Shown piece after piece: positions 37,201-46,687 of a stretch of 51,299 nucleotides of DNA. Position numbers and translations under genes: made by a program. Origin of the DNA: Deinococcus marmoris. Lineage in GTDB: Bacteria > Deinococcota > Deinococci > Deinococcales > Deinococcaceae. Position 1 is the first letter of the stretch. Each line of letters opens with the position of its first letter. Location of the stretch: positions 1 to 51,299 of the forward strand of contig NZ_MSTI01000137.1 in NCBI RefSeq assembly GCF_001949125.1, read 5' to 3'. The notes under the pieces are model-generated. The model made no database searches. It saw nothing but the letters and a program-made list of their open reading frames with translations, and had not been told where the DNA came from.

Positions 37201-37234
37201 AGGCCGCCAGAGCGTTTGGGCGGCCTGTTTTTTT
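37201..37234 (+). terminator. rho-independent terminator of dps
   Basis: AGGCCGCC (37201-37208) pairs with GGCGGCCT (37219-37226), followed by G and seven T residues. It ends only 19 bases before the next start codon. Confidence 0.9.
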
Positions 37235-37253
37235 ACCTTCTGGAGGAGAGCGC

Positions 37254-37745
37254 ATGCCCAAGTTCGACTATGACCTGAATTACGCCGAACTGGACCTGCG
37301 CGCCCAGCCAGAGCTGTACCGCGTCGGCAGGGGCGAGCAGGGCGTACTGCTGGTCCAGCCGTACAAGGGTGAGATTCTGCCCCACTGGCGCTTTGCCACG
37401 CCGGACGCGGCCCGTGAGAGCAGCGAGGCCATCTACGCCCTGTTCGAGCAGTATCTGAAAGCTGGTGATTTCGTCGGCGCGGATATGGCCCGCAAGTTTT
37501 TGCAGATGGGCTTTACGCGTGCCCGCCGCTACGCCAACCACAAGGGTGGTAAGAAATACGACGGCCCCGTCCCCGACGATAAAAAGGGCCAGAGTGGCGC
37601 ACATGGCCGCGCCGAGTTGCCCCGCCAGCCCGAAGACCCCGTGAAAGCCGAGTCCGCCCGCATCTTCAAGGCGAAATGGGATGAGGCGGAGGCGAACGAG
37701 GAATACACGCGCCTGAAGAAGGCACACCGCGCGAAGTACGGATGA
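37254..37745 (+). CDS. DUF4385 domain protein
   Basis: The 163 residues match the DUF4385 family over their length: LDLRAQPELYRVGRGEQGVL, PYKGEILPHWRFATPDAA, GADMARKFLQMGFTRARRY and a Lys-rich end. The family has no known function. A good GGAGGAG precedes the ATG. The gene lies immediately after the dps terminator with almost no room for a promoter, so expression probably depends on read-through or on a start inside the T-run (TACCTT at 37234-37239). Confidence 0.85.
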   Translation: MPKFDYDLNYAELDLRAQPELYRVGRGEQGVLLVQPYKGEILPHWRFATPDAARESSEAIYALFEQYLKAGDFVGADMARKFLQMGFTRARRYANHKGGKKYDGPVPDDKKGQSGAHGRAELPRQPEDPVKAESARIFKAKWDEAEANEEYTRLKKAHRAKYG

Positions 37746-37754
37746 ACGGAGCTT

Positions 37755-39077
37755 TTACTTGCCCACGCAGAAGTTGCGGAATACGGCGTCCACCACATCC
37801 TCCTGCACGTCCTGTCCGGTGATCTCGGCCAGGGCGCGCAGGGCTTCCTCCAGTTCATAGCCTGCCAGATCGTCGGGGAGGGTCTGGGCGTCCTGCACAT
37901 GCCCCAGCGCCCGCCGCGCCGCGTCCGCCTGACGCTCGGTGGTCAGCCACGCCTCGCCGCGTGCGGCGTCTCCCAGCAGGGCCACCCGCACCGCCTCGCG
38001 CAACTGGGGGAGGCCAGCGCCCGTCACCGCGCTCACGTCCAGCAACTCCGAATCTGTCCACGCGGCGGGCAGATCGCTTTTCGTTCTGAGCCGGATAACG
38101 CGGGCGGGCGTGCCAGTCACGTCCAGCGGCAACTCCTCGCGCGCTGTGCTGCCGTCCTCCAAGACCAGCACCAGATCGGCGGCCTCGGCCAGCGCCCGTG
38201 CCTGCCTCACGCCCGCCGCCTCAATCTCGTCCACCGTGTCGCGCAGGCCCGCCGTGTCCACCAGCGTCACGGGCACGCCTGCCAGTTCCAGCCCGGCCTC
38301 CAGATAGTCGCGGGTGGTGCCGGGTGTGGGCGTCACGATGCTGCGCTCGAAGCCCACCAGGGCGTTCAGCAGGCTGCTTTTCCCAGCATTGGGCCGCCCG
38401 ATCAGGGCCAGCCGTGCGCCGCGCGTGCTGACCTGTCCGGCACGCGCGCTGGCCAGGAGCGCCTCCAACTCGGCCTGGGCCTGGGCCAGCGGTTCGGCGC
38501 GGTCCTCGTCCGGCACGCCTTCTTCCGGGTAATCGAGCATGGCCTGAATGGCGGCCAGGGCGCGGATCAGCCCAGCGGCCACCCGCGCCACCCGCGCGCC
38601 CAGCGCCCCGGACAGCCCCAGGCTGGCCTGCCGCCGCGCGCCGTCGGTCTGGGCTTCCACCAGCCCCAGCACGGCCTCGGCCTGCGCCAGATCGAGCCTG
38701 CCAGCCAAGTACGCCCGCAGCGTGAATTCGCCGGGACGGGCGGGGCGTGCGCCCAGTTCCAGTGCCCGTGCCAGCACGCGGCTCAGCACTGCCGGGCTGC
38801 CGTGCGATTGCAGTTCCACCACATTCTCGCCCGTGTAACTGCGTGGCTCCCGGAACACCAGACACAGCCCCTCGTCCAGCACCTCGCCGTCGTTCGCAAT
38901 CAGTTCCCCAAAGAGAAAACGCCCACCTGCCGTTCTGGAGGGTGCGCGCTTGCCCTTAAATACGCCGTCTGCCACGTTCAACGCGTCCGGCCCGCTGACC
39001 CGCACGATGCCCACGCCCGCGCTGCCAGGGGCGGTGGCGATGGCGGCGATGGTGTCGGACAGGCCAGAACGGGTCAC
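37755..39077 (-). CDS. mnmE: tRNA modification GTPase MnmE
   Basis: The protein has 440 residues. With MnmG it makes the cmnm5/nm5 group at U34 of certain tRNAs. The N-terminal folate-binding domain ([33 protein letters not shown]), helical domain and inserted G domain are present: [29 protein letters not shown] and the lysine-containing RTKSDL. The C-terminus FCVGK carries the catalytic cysteine of the C-x-G-K box. The GTG start at 39077 is leaderless. Confidence 0.96.
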   Translation of the reverse strand: MTRSGLSDTIAAIATAPGSAGVGIVRVSGPDALNVADGVFKGKRAPSRTAGGRFLFGELIANDGEVLDEGLCLVFREPRSYTGENVVELQSHGSPAVLSRVLARALELGARPARPGEFTLRAYLAGRLDLAQAEAVLGLVEAQTDGARRQASLGLSGALGARVARVAAGLIRALAAIQAMLDYPEEGVPDEDRAEPLAQAQAELEALLASARAGQVSTRGARLALIGRPNAGKSSLLNALVGFERSIVTPTPGTTRDYLEAGLELAGVPVTLVDTAGLRDTVDEIEAAGVRQARALAEAADLVLVLEDGSTAREELPLDVTGTPARVIRLRTKSDLPAAWTDSELLDVSAVTGAGLPQLREAVRVALLGDAARGEAWLTTERQADAARRALGHVQDAQTLPDDLAGYELEEALRALAEITGQDVQEDVVDAVFRNFCVGK

Positions 39078-39084
39078 GGGGCCA

Positions 39085-39090
39085 AGGGTA
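39085..39090 (-). promoter_or_regulatory. -10 box TACCCT of mnmE
   Basis: TACCCT ends 7 bases before the GTG at 39077. Confidence 0.6.
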
Positions 39091-39140
39091 GCAGGGGAGA
39101 GGGGCCGGGGAAGCTGTGCGCGGACGCGATCATCTGTCGG

Positions 39141-40667
39141 TCAGAATAGGCGGTCTGGGAGCTGACGGCTGTACCAGAAATCAAATTCAGATCTGGTAAC
39201 ACCATACTGCTGTGCAGTGATCGCTATTTCTTCCTTATAATCACGGATAAATGAGATGACATCGAAACTGTCCAGAATGTCCTTCTTCACAGGTCTCTTT
39301 TCATCCCACTGGATACGTGACCTGAAAAAATTGCCACTGACAGGATGCTGAAACGCGCAAAGGTGGATGAGGGCAGCTATTCGATCAAAAAAACTGAGGA
39401 TGTAGCAGGTGTCATCTACCATAACTGGTTTTCCGTCAAGAGGTTCTAGCAGCGTAAAATGTAATGTCTTGTAGAGTCCAGAGATGGCAATTTTGTAGGG
39501 TGCAAACGAGTAATCACCCACTCCAAAAATTGAAAATGTTGGTTTCCCTCTGTAAATCGAGCTTTTTCGCATATCAAACACCTGACGATGCTGCTCAAGA
39601 TATGACCATGTGTGTGGATAAGTCTTTTTGATGAAATTGGTATCTTCTCCAATAAAGTGTTGAGTAACAATTGTATATAGGCGCGGTATGAGATTTCCCT
39701 TCGCTATATCCGAGCTTTTGAGAAATGGGTATACCAAGTCGGATTCAATGTCGAGAGTATCGCCTGTAGCAGTAATAAGATTATTGTCCAAGCACCGCAG
39801 CTCCATGACTTTGGCGGCGTCATGCTTGATACCTGAACGCCATTCTCCTCTGGTTGACATGGAATATTTCTGGGTCTCCCGATATGATTGATGGTCGGTA
39901 ACAAAATACCCATCAATATAGAAATTTTGCGTTGGACTCTTGCCCTCTAAATTATCGTAAGTCGTGTAGTCATAACTCATAGTGCCTGCTGAACTTGCCC
40001 CTCTGAAAAAAAATAGGCAGGCGCTGACCGAGACGCCAAATTCACGCGCTGCATCAATGCTATATAGTTCAAAGTTTTTCACTGCCAGCCCTGTTTTGGC
40101 GGCATATGCAATGACCTTGCGCGCTACGCTGGATTTTATCAACATGGCGCAGGCATTGTCTGTACCTGCCACGATCTCGAGCATGCGCCGCATGATCCAT
40201 TCTGAAATGTCAAAATTACTTTTGCCAGTCAAGGCATCAAGTCCGCTGAGTCCGGCAGCGTTCGTTTTTTGAGGCAGATTTCGGCCACCGAGCTGCCCGA
40301 TGGCCGCGCTGGTGACCCAGGGTGGGTTGCCAACAAAAATGTACGGCTGCGGAAGAGAGTGAGTGAGGGCTGCCAGATCAAGGTTGAAGAAATTCGCAGT
40401 CTCCACTTGAACAGGTACAGCACTCTGGCGTGCCAATGCATGGGCCGCATATACCGGATTGATCTCGATACCCAAGGCACTCTGAATGCCGGGAAGATGA
40501 TCTGCCGCTGCATAGAGGATGTTGCCCACACCACAAGTTGGTTCAATGGCAGTCCGGTACTTCACGCCCTTTCTTACAATGACTTCCATGACCCTGGCTG
40601 CCAGTGTTTCTGGAGTTTGAAAATCCCCATACTCGATCCTGTCGGTGGGTTTGACAGCCACTGTCAT
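39141..40667 (-). CDS. type II N6-adenine (or N4-cytosine) DNA methyltransferase
   Basis: This 508-residue methyltransferase belongs to a restriction-modification pair. The SAM-binding motif I is in IEPTCGVGNILYAA, motif X-like YGDFQTPE is ahead of it, and the catalytic motif IV is NPPW. The order X-I-IV fits the gamma class (Eco57I/TaqI type). The C-terminal 300 residues are the likely target-recognition part. The ATG at 40667 overlaps the stop of the nuclease gene (ATGA). Codon use and base composition are more AT-rich than in flanking genes, suggesting acquisition by transfer. Confidence 0.85.
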   Translation of the reverse strand: MTVAVKPTDRIEYGDFQTPETLAARVMEVIVRKGVKYRTAIEPTCGVGNILYAAADHLPGIQSALGIEINPVYAAHALARQSAVPVQVETANFFNLDLAALTHSLPQPYIFVGNPPWVTSAAIGQLGGRNLPQKTNAAGLSGLDALTGKSNFDISEWIMRRMLEIVAGTDNACAMLIKSSVARKVIAYAAKTGLAVKNFELYSIDAAREFGVSVSACLFFFRGASSAGTMSYDYTTYDNLEGKSPTQNFYIDGYFVTDHQSYRETQKYSMSTRGEWRSGIKHDAAKVMELRCLDNNLITATGDTLDIESDLVYPFLKSSDIAKGNLIPRLYTIVTQHFIGEDTNFIKKTYPHTWSYLEQHRQVFDMRKSSIYRGKPTFSIFGVGDYSFAPYKIAISGLYKTLHFTLLEPLDGKPVMVDDTCYILSFFDRIAALIHLCAFQHPVSGNFFRSRIQWDEKRPVKKDILDSFDVISFIRDYKEEIAITAQQYGVTRSEFDFWYSRQLPDRLF

Positions 40668-41326
40668 AGACGGTCTACCCCCATGATCGATCCAGCATTC
40701 GTCAGGGCGTGGCCGTATTGCAATCGCCATTGCAGGGCATTGGAGATGGTCAGGTATCCCTGTGCGGGGGGTGAGAGCAGAATCTCGTCTGCGAGCAACC
40801 GGACAGCGATTTCATCTACAGGTAGATTGCGATCCAGCATGATTGCCACCAGATCGTCAGCGTTTCCACCCAGGCGAATGGCTTCCAACAGCGCGGCTGT
40901 CAACTGGTAATCTGCCGTTCGTGACGCGTCCACGAAGATGACCTGTTGGATATCGAGTACAGCCGTTCGGCTGGCATGATCGTCAGTTTTCTCGTAGACG
41001 AAAATTAACAGCGAGTAGCCGAGACCGTAGATCTTCTGTCTCGCTGAGGAGTAAGGGCTTGACGATTGGGGTTGATTGCGGCTGGTGGTCTTGATATCCA
41101 CGTTCAGGCCCGGTAGATCAAGACCACTTGCGGCGTTACCGATAAGGAAAGAATATTGTGCAAGCAGAAATTGTTTGAACTTCGATTCAAGGTACGTGCC
41201 TATCCGCTTGCCGTTGTCTACACCAAAAAGTGCTGGCTCGGGGTGCGTCCGCTCCTGATCGGCAAAGGCCCGCGCCTCCTGCTTAAGCAGATCAACGGTC
41301 AAAGCAGGGATGTTGGAGGCGTTCAT
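40664..41326 (-). CDS. putative type II restriction endonuclease
   Basis: The protein has 220 residues. A PD-(D/E)xK-type core can be read: an early acidic residue in the region before FLIGNAASGLDLPG, then NVDIKTTSRNQPQSS as the D-x-K segment. It is translated directly ahead of the methyltransferase with a 4-base overlap, the usual order for a matched pair. The recognition sequence cannot be predicted. The start at 41326 has a TAAGCT box 7 bases upstream, so the foreign unit uses the same leaderless signals as its neighbours. Confidence 0.75.
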   Translation of the reverse strand: MNASNIPALTVDLLKQEARAFADQERTHPEPALFGVDNGKRIGTYLESKFKQFLLAQYSFLIGNAASGLDLPGLNVDIKTTSRNQPQSSSPYSSARQKIYGLGYSLLIFVYEKTDDHASRTAVLDIQQVIFVDASRTADYQLTAALLEAIRLGGNADDLVAIMLDRNLPVDEIAVRLLADEILLSPPAQGYLTISNALQWRLQYGHALTNAGSIMGVDRL

Positions 41327-41333
41327 TCACTTC

Positions 41334-41339
41334 AGCTTA
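41334..41339 (-). promoter_or_regulatory. -10 box TAAGCT of the restriction-modification operon
   Basis: TAAGCT ends 7 bases before the ATG at 41326. Confidence 0.55.
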
Positions 41340-41359
41340 TCTCAAGCCCTGCGCTGATC

Positions 41360-42034
41360 TCAGTTCCGTTTCCAGCGCCCCCGCCCGCGCGCCCCCGCCT
41401 TTGCGCCCGGCGTGCTGGTGCGGACCCTGATCTGCTCGTCGTCGTAGCGCAGCATCACGGCCAGCCTCGCGCGGCTGATGATGTGGTGCGGGTGCCTGGG
41501 CACGAAGGCCGTTACGATGTCCAGATGCCCGTCCCGGTGGTACTGCACCACCACATGCAGCGGCAGGGCCACGCCGCACGCTTCGAAGGAGCCGTGGACC
41601 AGCCAGCGCCGGTCTTCCGGGTACACCGCCCGCACCCGTCCGCACAGCAGCACATTGATGATGTCGTGTTCTAAAAACCCTTCGGCGCGGGCGTGGCCGA
41701 TGGCATGTGGGCACAGGTGATAGTGCGCGTCGTACACGGCGTCACGCAGCCGGGCGTGGGCGCGCGACAGGCTGAAGTCGTCGGTGGCGATTCCGGCCAG
41801 TTCCACCTCGCGCTGGGGCTTGACCGGGGCCGGGCGGACCACACGGGCAGGCAGAGGCGTGGGGGCGCGGCGGGCCGCCTTCTCGGCGCGCGACAACTGG
41901 GCACGCAGGGCCAGCAGATCGGTCCCGGTCTGGACCTCGGCCAGCAGGGACTTCTGCGGCGCGGCGGGCACGCTGTGGCGGCCTCCCTGACGGTTGTGGT
42001 TGATCCCAAGCGGCTTGCTGGACTGTTTGGTCAC
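41360..42034 (-). CDS. DUF4258 domain protein
   Basis: The protein has 224 residues. The first 85 are basic and Ala/Pro/Arg-rich. The second half fits DUF4258: HYHLCPHAIGHARAEGFLEH, DIINVLLCGRVRAVYPEDRR, VALPLHVVVQYHRDGHLDIV and a FVPRHPHH end. Related proteins occur as toxin-like RNase-fold (BECR-type) modules, but no antitoxin is seen here. Start: the GTG at 42034 has GGAGG at 8 bases; the GTG at 42043 abuts that same GGAGG and is less likely. A 150-nt leader precedes it, with a terminator-like hairpin. Confidence 0.7.
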   Translation of the reverse strand: MTKQSSKPLGINHNRQGGRHSVPAAPQKSLLAEVQTGTDLLALRAQLSRAEKAARRAPTPLPARVVRPAPVKPQREVELAGIATDDFSLSRAHARLRDAVYDAHYHLCPHAIGHARAEGFLEHDIINVLLCGRVRAVYPEDRRWLVHGSFEACGVALPLHVVVQYHRDGHLDIVTAFVPRHPHHIISRARLAVMLRYDDEQIRVRTSTPGAKAGARGRGRWKRN

Positions 42035-42115
42035 GGCGAACACCTCCGAAAAAACGTTCCCGCCTCCCTGCCCTCTGCCTTTTTTGTTGGGTCAAGCTGC
42101 TGACCTGCATCCCCC

Positions 42116-42153
42116 AAAAAAGAAAAGGCCCCTCAAACACGGCTTCGTGTCTG
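42116..42153 (-). terminator. terminator-like hairpin in the DUF4258 leader
   Basis: On the minus strand CAGACACG-AAGC-CGTGTTTG, extended by a CTCC/GGGG pairing across a bulged A, is followed by GCC and a T-rich run (TTTTCTTTTTT). It lies about 35 bases after the predicted RNA start and about 80 bases before the gene, so it would act as an attenuator or end a short RNA of about 72 nt. Confidence 0.6.
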
Positions 42154-42193
42154 GGAGGAGGCAGGCGTCGTACCCTGTTCAGGGCATGCGCCC

Positions 42194-42199
42194 AGCATA
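42194..42199 (-). promoter_or_regulatory. -10 box TATGCT for the DUF4258 leader
   Basis: TATGCT ends 6 bases before an ATG at 42187 that reads ATG CCC TGA, a two-codon ORF at the very 5' end of the expected RNA. Confidence 0.5.
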
Positions 42200-42258
42200 G
42201 CACGGCGCGGCAGAAAAGGACGTGACGCACTCGGCAGACAGCGCCCTGTCCCGCCTCC

Positions 42259-42264
42259 TAGGCT
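42259..42264 (+). promoter_or_regulatory. -10 box TAGGCT upstream of the GNAT gene
   Basis: It would give a leader of about 55 nt; the gene has its own GGAGG, so this is a leadered transcript. Confidence 0.35.
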
Positions 42265-42325
42265 GGAAGGCAGAACCTCAAGCTGCCGCCAGTTCATCTC
42301 GCCTTTCCGCACGGAGGACACCCCC

Positions 42326-43201
42326 ATGATCCGTTCCATGCAGGCCACCGATATTCCCGACGTCCTCGCGCTGCTCCACTGGATGGACGCTGCCCCCGAA
42401 CGTGAAGTCTTCGCCCCCGATTCCCGTGACCCGCGAGAGCTGCATCTGGAGTGTGAGGAAGGGCTGTGTCTGGTCGAGGAGGATGACGACGGCGTGCGCG
42501 CCTACTGCGCCCTGTCCCCCTTCCGGGACGGTCTGGTGCTGGAAGGCCCCATTGCCGAATACGCTGGCAGCGAGGGCGGCTCAATGAATGCCCTGCTGGG
42601 CCGCGCCGCGCAGCATACCGATGGCCAGCCTGTCTATGCCTTCAGTGCCCGCGACAACCTGCCGGTGCGGACCGCGCTGGAGAAGGCGGGATTTGCGCCC
42701 CTGCACAGCACCGCCTTCTATTCCGCGCCGCTGGCCCAGATCTCGCATGGTGCCCGTGTGCCGGACGGAATGCGGACCACGGACAGCCTGCCCGTCGCCG
42801 AGTACCGCGCCCTGTACCGCGCCGCCGAGGACGCCTGGGCCGGACGCCTGGACTGGACCCCCGAGCAGTACGCCGCCCACTTTGCCGACGACACGGTGCG
42901 GCTGGTGGCCTTGTGGCGCGGCAACCATCCGGTGGGCTTTGCCGAGCTGGAATTCAGCCCGGACGACGCCCGCGCCGACGTGACGTATCTGGCGGTCCAC
43001 CCCGCCGAGCGCGGTCAGGGCCTGGGCCGCGTGCTGCTGGCCCTGGCCGCCGCCGAGGCCCAGAGCCATCCCGAGTTGCGAACCCTGCGCGTGCGCGCCC
43101 ACGATCACCTGCACTCCGCCCGCGCCCTGTACGCCCGCATGGGCTTTACCCACTGCCGCAGCATGGTGACCTACCTGCTGGACGGGGATGAAGAGGCGTA
43201 G
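42326..43201 (+). CDS. double GNAT acetyltransferase
   Basis: The 291 residues hold two GNAT domains. The second (about 150-285) keeps the acetyl-CoA motif A as VTYLAVHPAERGQGLGRVLLALA with the R-x-x-G-x-G/A pyrophosphate loop and a closing ARALYARMGF. The first (about 1-140) is degenerate and keeps only the beta-bulge and the ALEKAGFAPL segment. The substrate is unknown. The ATG is preceded by GGAGG at 7 bases. A bidirectional terminator separates it from the urate operon. Confidence 0.85.
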   Translation: MIRSMQATDIPDVLALLHWMDAAPEREVFAPDSRDPRELHLECEEGLCLVEEDDDGVRAYCALSPFRDGLVLEGPIAEYAGSEGGSMNALLGRAAQHTDGQPVYAFSARDNLPVRTALEKAGFAPLHSTAFYSAPLAQISHGARVPDGMRTTDSLPVAEYRALYRAAEDAWAGRLDWTPEQYAAHFADDTVRLVALWRGNHPVGFAELEFSPDDARADVTYLAVHPAERGQGLGRVLLALAAAEAQSHPELRTLRVRAHDHLHSARALYARMGFTHCRSMVTYLLDGDEEA

Positions 43202-43225
43202 GTTTCTGCTTTTCAGCATCAAGAT

Positions 43226-43260
43226 TAAAAAGCCGCCCCGAGATGGTCTCGCGGGCGGCT
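43226..43260. terminator. bidirectional terminator, GNAT gene and urate operon
   Basis: AGCCGCCC and then CGAGA pair with TCTCG and GGGCGGCT around a three-base loop, with one unpaired C. Five A residues just left of the stem give a T-run for the minus-strand urate operon. Confidence 0.85.
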
Positions 43261-43282
43261 CGTTTGGATTGAAGGCTGAAAC

Positions 43283-43642
43283 TCAGCTTCCCCGGTAAGT
43301 GCTGTAGGACCACGGCGTCATCACCAGCGGAACGTGGTAATGCGCGTCCGGGTTGCCCACCGTGAAGCGCAGCGTCACCACATCCAGAAAGGGCGGATCG
43401 GTGGCCGCGTCGAAGTCCGAGAAGTAGTCGGCCACATGAAAGGTCAGCTCGTAGGTACCGCTCTGGAGGCTGCCGCGCTCGATCAGTGGGGCGTCGGTGC
43501 GTCCGTCGGCGTTGGTGACCGCCTCCGCGAGCGGCTTGCGCGTCTCGCCCTCAATGCGGTGCAACTGGACCGGAACGCCCTGCGCGGGACGGCCCCGCGC
43601 GGTGTCCAGAACGTGCGTACTCAGTCCGGCGTGTGCGGCCAT
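43283..43642 (-). CDS. uraH: 5-hydroxyisourate hydrolase (transthyretin-like)
   Basis: The 119-residue enzyme opens the ring of 5-hydroxyisourate, the product of uricase, to give OHCU. Family marks are the N-terminal LSTHVLDTARGRPAQGV with the catalytic His, an Arg in the middle strand, HYHVPLVMTPWSYSTYRGS at the end and the invariant YRGS terminus. The ATG at 43642 shares one base with the uricase stop (TAATG), so translation is coupled. It is the last gene of the uraD-uricase-uraH operon. Confidence 0.95.
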   Translation of the reverse strand: MAAHAGLSTHVLDTARGRPAQGVPVQLHRIEGETRKPLAEAVTNADGRTDAPLIERGSLQSGTYELTFHVADYFSDFDAATDPPFLDVVTLRFTVGNPDAHYHVPLVMTPWSYSTYRGS

Positions 43643-44535
43643 TAAGCGCGCTCGACCCAGCCTTCCATCAGGCCGTAGGGTTCGGGATCGACGTGCATGA
43701 TCTCCAGGTTGTTTTCCATATCGAAGCGGCCCAGGTTGTACTGGAGGTGGTGCATGTTGGGCATGCGGAACCAGATGCGCGAGATTTCCGGGCACAGGGA
43801 CAGCACGGCCTCGCCCATCAGGTACAGCGTGTTCTGGAGGCTGGGCGAGTAGTGATCGGTCAGCGTTTCCTGAAGCTGTCCAAAGACCTTGTCCCACACG
43901 GCGTCGTAGTCCACGTCATCGGTGTTGTACTCCCACTTGGCGGTCACGAAGGTGGCCATCACACGCTCGTGCGTTTCGGGCAGCGTGGTGAAACGCTCCT
44001 CCAGCAGGTAGTTTTCCCAGCCGCTCTCAGTGGTCTTCAGCACGTACAGCTCGGCAATGCCGGAGGTGACCTTGAACGCCTTGCCGTCCTCGCTCTCCAC
44101 GCGCCCGGTGCGCTTGGGCATCTGGCGCACGAAGGAGTGGTCATGGCCCTGGCCGCCGACCTGCACGCGGTCCCACAGGTGTTCGGTGAATTCCATGAAG
44201 CCGCCAGTCACCCTGGGGCCGGTCTTGACGAAGTGCGCGATCAGTTCCTTGCCGAACACTTCGGGGCTGCTCGTGAAGCCTTCCTTGGCCAGCCCGTACA
44301 CGGTGTTGCGGACGGTATCGGTGGCAACCAGTTCGGAGTTGTCGCCCTTGCTGTGCGCGGCATCGAAATCGCCAGTCATCGCCACACGCACCTGCAATTC
44401 ACGAATCTCGTGGCGCTTGCCGCCCCGGTTGATCTTCATCAGGTTAATTTCGGCCTTGCCGTAGTTGTTCTCGCCGAGTTTGACTTTCACGGTGGCCTTC
44501 TCGCCTGCGTTCTTCTGGTCTGTGGTCTGCGTCAT
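43642..44535 (-). CDS. uox: urate oxidase (uricase)
   Basis: The 297-residue cofactor-free oxidase turns urate and O2 into 5-hydroxyisourate and H2O2. Two T-fold halves are visible: GENNYGKAEINLMKINRG with the catalytic Lys region, VATDTVRNTVYGLAKE with the catalytic Thr, and in the second half RFTTLPETHERVMATF and the SLQNTLYLMGEAVLSLCPEI substrate region. It lacks the C-terminal SKL peroxisomal signal, as expected in a bacterium. It sits between uraD and uraH. Confidence 0.95.
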   Translation of the reverse strand: MTQTTDQKNAGEKATVKVKLGENNYGKAEINLMKINRGGKRHEIRELQVRVAMTGDFDAAHSKGDNSELVATDTVRNTVYGLAKEGFTSSPEVFGKELIAHFVKTGPRVTGGFMEFTEHLWDRVQVGGQGHDHSFVRQMPKRTGRVESEDGKAFKVTSGIAELYVLKTTESGWENYLLEERFTTLPETHERVMATFVTAKWEYNTDDVDYDAVWDKVFGQLQETLTDHYSPSLQNTLYLMGEAVLSLCPEISRIWFRMPNMHHLQYNLGRFDMENNLEIMHVDPEPYGLMEGWVERA

Positions 44536-44549
44536 GTCGCTTCCTCCCC

Positions 44550-45113
44550 TTATTTCCCGTCGCCGTCGGCGATCAGGTCCAGAACGCGGAGCCGGGCAAT
44601 CCGGCTGATCTCGTGCAGGGCGGCCTGCCTTTCCTGCTCGGGAGTATTCGCCAGCCGCCGCCTGGCCCCCTCGAAGATGCTGTCTTTATCGTTTTCGCGC
44701 ACGCAGACCACGTAGGGCAATTCAAATTTCTCGTGGTAGGCGTCGTTCAGCCGTCCAAATTCTGCAAATTCGTCGGGCGTCAGGCGGTCCAGACCCGCCG
44801 AAGCCTGCTCGTGGGCGCTCTCGGCGGTCAGCTCTCCGGCCAGCGCCGCCTTACCCGCCAGGTCCGGGTGGGCGCGGATCAGCTTGAGCTGCGCGGCCTC
44901 GGAATCAGCCTGCACGGCGTCCTTGAAGGCGTCGGCCACCTCTTCGACATTCTGAAACGGGCGCTGGGCGGCAGCGGCCTGGGCGTACTGCGGCGAGTAC
45001 TCCAGCACCCCGGCGAAGTAGTCGGTAAAGGCGTCGGCGCTCAGCGCGTTCACGGCTTCAAGGCTCAGCGGGGCGGTGTGGGCAGGGTGTTGGGGGGCAG
45101 GACTTTGGGTCAA
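44550..45113 (-). CDS. uraD: OHCU decarboxylase (UraD)
   Basis: The 187-residue protein decarboxylates 2-oxo-4-hydroxy-4-carboxy-5-ureidoimidazoline to (S)-allantoin, completing urate oxidation. The catalytic His lies in LIRAHPDLAGKAALAGEL; ARRRLANTPEQERQAALHEI is the typical C-terminal helix. Translation starts at TTG (45113), with GGAGGAA four bases ahead. It is the first gene of the operon, 14 bases before uricase. Confidence 0.92.
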   Translation of the reverse strand: MTQSPAPQHPAHTAPLSLEAVNALSADAFTDYFAGVLEYSPQYAQAAAAQRPFQNVEEVADAFKDAVQADSEAAQLKLIRAHPDLAGKAALAGELTAESAHEQASAGLDRLTPDEFAEFGRLNDAYHEKFELPYVVCVRENDKDSIFEGARRRLANTPEQERQAALHEISRIARLRVLDLIADGDGK

Positions 45114-45140
45114 GAGATTCCTCCGGCGGGTGGGGCAGCA

Positions 45141-45159
45141 AAACTACTTAGATGGCTAA
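45141..45159 (-). promoter_or_regulatory. urate-operon promoter with HucR-like operator
   Basis: TTAG-ATGG-CTAA (45148-45159) is an inverted repeat right next to a minus-strand TAGTTT -10 box (45146-45141). It resembles the palindromic sites bound by MarR-family urate sensors such as HucR of D. radiodurans. The resemblance is by memory of the family, not by alignment. No MarR gene is adjacent. Confidence 0.45.
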
Positions 45160-45415
45160 CTAATTGGACCTCTGCATCTTACGGATTCATGACCGGGGTG
45201 TCAAGTCAGGAATTTTTGGACCCGGTGCAGGGTGGCCTTGCCGTGACGCTCGAAAGTGGTGGCGAACATCAACGCCCGCACCCTGACGCATACCCGCGAC
45301 TGCGCCGCGCCTACTTTTCCTGAGTGTGGTCATGTTAACCTATTGAGCGGAGGCCCGGCACCTCAGAGTCAGTGATGACGCCCCAAGATGAAGGCTGCCC
45401 GGCGGAATACGACAC
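45160..45415. other. intergenic region between uraD and dnaJ
   Basis: Together with the uraD promoter this is about 300 bases without a supported gene. A TAACCT at 45336-45341 may be the dnaJ -10 box, giving a leader of about 70 nt. A short open stretch at 45190-45323 has no recognisable product. No repeat is seen. Confidence 0.4.
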
Positions 45416-46537
<1,122 letters not shown>

Positions 46538-46554
46538 GCCAGGGATTTTCTCGC

Positions 46555-46592
46555 AGTGGACTCCGAGCCTTAGCCTGGAGTCCACTCTTTTT
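46555..46592 (+). terminator. rho-independent terminator of dnaJ
   Basis: AGTGGACTCC (46555-46564) pairs with GGAGTCCACT (46577-46586), followed by C and five T residues. Confidence 0.9.
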
Positions 46593-46687
46593 GGTCAAGT
46601 TCTGGTGAGAGGGGAGGTCACATCGCCGTCAGTCGGGCGGGTCAAGATGATGTTCGACACGCCCCGGCGTGAATTTCTGGAGACGAT

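Noticed and set aside
41360..42034. DUF4258 gene as part of a toxin-antitoxin pair
   Set aside because: No small partner gene precedes or follows it on the same strand, so no antitoxin can be named.
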